Shown here: one piece after another, positions 62,463 to 64,000 of the stretch
How positions within the stretch are numbered: position 1 is the stretch's first letter
Layout of the letters: each line of letters opens with the position of its first letter
Source: Aquitalea magnusonii
Lineage (GTDB): Bacteria > Pseudomonadota > Gammaproteobacteria > Burkholderiales > Chromobacteriaceae
Reading direction: 5' to 3'
DNA length: 64,000 nt
Assembly (NCBI RefSeq): GCF_002217795.2
Contig: NZ_AP018823.1
Span: 3,100,001 to 3,164,000 of the forward strand
Program-made: the position numbers and the translations under genes
Notes under the pieces: generated by a model
Databases searched by the model: none
Told to the model about the DNA's origin: nothing
Seen by the model: the letters and a program-made list of their open reading frames with translations, nothing else

Positions 62463-62759
62463 TAACCGTTGGATTATCAGCCAGAAAACCGGCTTTTGAT
62501 ACCGGCATTCCCGTTGCCGGCACCACGATTTCCCGCCGCACTGGCAGTAAAATCAATGCACTAATCACGGCAGGCAACTGGCTGGCAAGGCTGTTTTCTG
62601 ATAAATTACGCTGTTTTGCTGCGCTGCATTTGGTTGACAGTACCTGCCGGGTGAGACCGATCCCGCGTGCGTACAGCCACCGCAACGGCACCTTGCACAG
62701 CAAGGCCAAGCAAGCAGCCCCAGCACCACTGCCTCGACTGTTTATCGATGGATCACGCC

Positions 62760-63464
62760 ATGACACCGAATACCACTAAGACTGCGGAAAAAGCACTGGT
62801 CGTGCTGTCCGGCGGTCAGGACTCCACCACCTGCCTCTACTGGGCGCTGCAGAAATTCGGCGCGGCCAACGTGGAAGCCGTCACCTTCGACTACGGCCAG
62901 CGCCACCGCGTGGAGCTGGACTGCGCGCGCAAGATTGCCGCCATGGCTGGCGTGCGCCAGACCGTACTGCCCATCGACACCTTTGCCGCCATCGGTGGCA
63001 ATGCGCTGACCGATGACAGCATTACGCCGGAAGAAGGCAGCCGCGATGACGACGCCCTGCCCAATACCTTTGTGCCCGGCCGCAACCTGATTTTCCTCAC
63101 TTTTGCCGCTGCCTTCGGTTACACCCGCGGTGCCCGTCACATCGTCACCGGTGTGGCGCAAACCGACTACTCCGGCTACCCGGACTGCCGCGAGAACACC
63201 TTGCAGGCGCTGCAACTGGCGGTACGCCTGGGCATGGACAGCCGTGTCGAGCTGCATACCCCGCTGATGTATCTGAGCAAGGCCGAAACCGTCACCCTGG
63301 CGCAGCAAGTAGGCGCAATGGAAGCACTGGCCTGGAGCCACACCTGCTATAACGGCGCGGTGCCGCCTTGCGGTCATTGCGCCTCCTGCGCGCTGCGCGC
63401 CAAGGGCTTTGCCGAAGCTGGCGTGGCCGACCCGCTGATCGAACGCTGCAGCAAGGAGGCCTGA
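62760..63464 (+). CDS. queC: 7-cyano-7-deazaguanine synthase
   Basis: A 234-residue ATP-dependent ligase making preQ0 from 7-carboxy-7-deazaguanine and ammonia in the queuosine pathway. The PP-loop '[17 protein letters not shown]', '[11 protein letters not shown]', '[13 protein letters not shown]' and the zinc-binding cysteines at the end (Cys in '[17 protein letters not shown]') are all present. I use the ATG at 62760; an in-frame ATG at 62748 adds four residues. No preQ1 riboswitch is recognisable in the leader. It sits 1 bp before the queD-like gene. Confidence 0.93.
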   Translation: MTPNTTKTAEKALVVLSGGQDSTTCLYWALQKFGAANVEAVTFDYGQRHRVELDCARKIAAMAGVRQTVLPIDTFAAIGGNALTDDSITPEEGSRDDDALPNTFVPGRNLIFLTFAAAFGYTRGARHIVTGVAQTDYSGYPDCRENTLQALQLAVRLGMDSRVELHTPLMYLSKAETVTLAQQVGAMEALAWSHTCYNGAVPPCGHCASCALRAKGFAEAGVADPLIERCSKEA

Positions 63465-63465
63465 C

Positions 63466-64000
63466 ATGCATGCATCCTGCCTGCTGGCCGGTGGCCGCTT
63501 TGAAGCCGCCCGCCGTGTTGCCGGTGACGAACACCGCCTGCAGGGCCTGCATGGCCACAGCTTCCGCGTGCTGGCGCGTGCCGATGTCACCCATATCGAA
63601 CAGGCCGAACTGCAAGCCGCGCTGGCACAAGTCCTGGCCCCGCTTGACTATGCCGACCTCAACCAGCAACTGCCACAGTGCGACGACCTGAGCCTGGCCC
63701 AGCACATCAAGGATGCGCTGAACTGCCCCTCCGCCCTGCTGCTGCAAAGCGCGCCGGAGCGCGGCGTGATGCTGGAAAACGGCACGGCACTGCACTGGAT
63801 TGCCGCCAGCTTCGAAGCCGCCCACCACCTGCCCCACGTACCAGCCGGCCACAAATGCGGCCGCCTGCATGGCCATGGTTTTGGCGTACGCATCGTGGCC
63901 AATGCCCGCCAGCACAGCCAGGCCCAGCTGGAAGCCGCCTGGGCACCGCTGTTCCTGCGGCTGAACCACCGCTATCTCAATGACATCGCCGGACTGGAAA
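63466..64000 (+). CDS. queD: QueD-like 6-carboxytetrahydropterin synthase, tandem domains (3' truncated)
   Basis: The gene starts with ATG right after queC and runs off the window; 178 residues are visible. They contain two PTPS/QueD domains. The second is intact as far as seen: zinc His in 'SFEAAHHLP' (His120 or His121), catalytic Cys131 in '[11 protein letters not shown]', and His135/His137. The first, at residues 10-110, is degenerate: the His pair is Arg16/Arg17 (FEAARRV) and the catalytic Cys is Leu25 ([11 protein letters not shown]), though HGH is kept. The protein should make 6-carboxy-5,6,7,8-tetrahydropterin for queuosine through its second domain. Confidence 0.85.
   Translation, partial: MHASCLLAGGRFEAARRVAGDEHRLQGLHGHSFRVLARADVTHIEQAELQAALAQVLAPLDYADLNQQLPQCDDLSLAQHIKDALNCPSALLLQSAPERGVMLENGTALHWIAASFEAAHHLPHVPAGHKCGRLHGHGFGVRIVANARQHSQAQLEAAWAPLFLRLNHRYLNDIAGLE

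Noticed and set aside
62463..62759. A preQ1 riboswitch upstream of queC
   Set aside because: I searched the leader for the preQ1-I hairpin with A-rich tail and found none. A TTGACA at 62634 has no matching -10 at 16-18 bp.

Overview
The window is GC-rich chromosomal DNA from a Gram-negative bacterium. The gene content points to a free-living, piliated Betaproteobacterium, probably Neisseriales/Chromobacteriaceae (Aquitalea, Chromobacterium or Vogesella-like). The evidence is the minor-pilin operon with PilY1, a Fur-controlled heme system, NemR/NemA, GabT/GabP, a class I fumarase and many c-di-GMP enzymes. The genus is inferred from protein flavour only. I saw no rRNA, tRNA, CRISPR array, prophage or intact insertion sequence.

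Layout. 1-6.3 kb: the end of a SpoIIE-type phosphatase, a DsbA-like plus atypical MBL-fold pair, a membrane diguanylate cyclase, a LysR regulator, and a divergent GlxA-type regulator / cysteine hydrolase pair. 6.5-8 kb: class I fumarase. 8.1-12.2 kb: a minus-strand operon of a PotD-like binding protein, a Cache-HAMP-GGDEY cyclase and a degenerate hybrid-kinase remnant with an intact Hpt domain. 12.2-14.1 kb: an ammonium transporter behind a convincing sigma-54 promoter and two NtrC-like sites. 14.2-20.6 kb: two large convergent GGDEF-EAL proteins. 20.8-23.3 kb: nitronate monooxygenase, a small exported protein, adenine/adenosine deaminase. 23.6-26.9 kb: a PAS-GGDEF-globin-EAL protein whose frame breaks in a G7 run exactly at the GGDEF codons. 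27.1-31.8 kb: nfsB, a decayed RidA-like gene, and a nickel ECF transporter (nikMN-Q-O) with nikR. 32.1-36.7 kb: an amine-catabolism-like operon (aldehyde dehydrogenase, cupin, FAD oxidoreductase) with a divergent LysR. 36.8-37.4 kb: an OmpA-family lipoprotein behind an elaborate repeat-rich promoter. 37.7-46.4 kb: heme acquisition (hmuRSTUV), a Fur-box-controlled two-component system and heme oxygenase. 46.6-49.5 kb: gabT-gabP. 50.1-51.2 kb: iron-dependent alcohol dehydrogenase. 51.3-57.5 kb: type IV minor-pilin operon fimT-pilVWX-pilY1-pilE. 58.1-61.4 kb: the nemR electrophile-response cluster with two matching palindromic operators. 61.5 kb to the end: a lipid kinase and the queuosine genes queC and a tandem-domain queD.

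Themes. Five c-di-GMP enzymes lie within 25 kb, several with sensory inputs (Cache, GAF, PAS, globin-like), close to a pilus operon. The most system-like novelty is the 8.1-12.2 kb operon. It pairs a transporter-less polyamine-type binding protein with a Cache-GGDEF enzyme, as in the Vibrio NspS/MbaA arrangement, and adds an orphan Hpt protein. The most striking single lesion is the G-tract frameshift in the GGDEF motif at 24.6 kb. The heme locus is a compact uptake, sensing and degradation module with Fur boxes at all three promoters.
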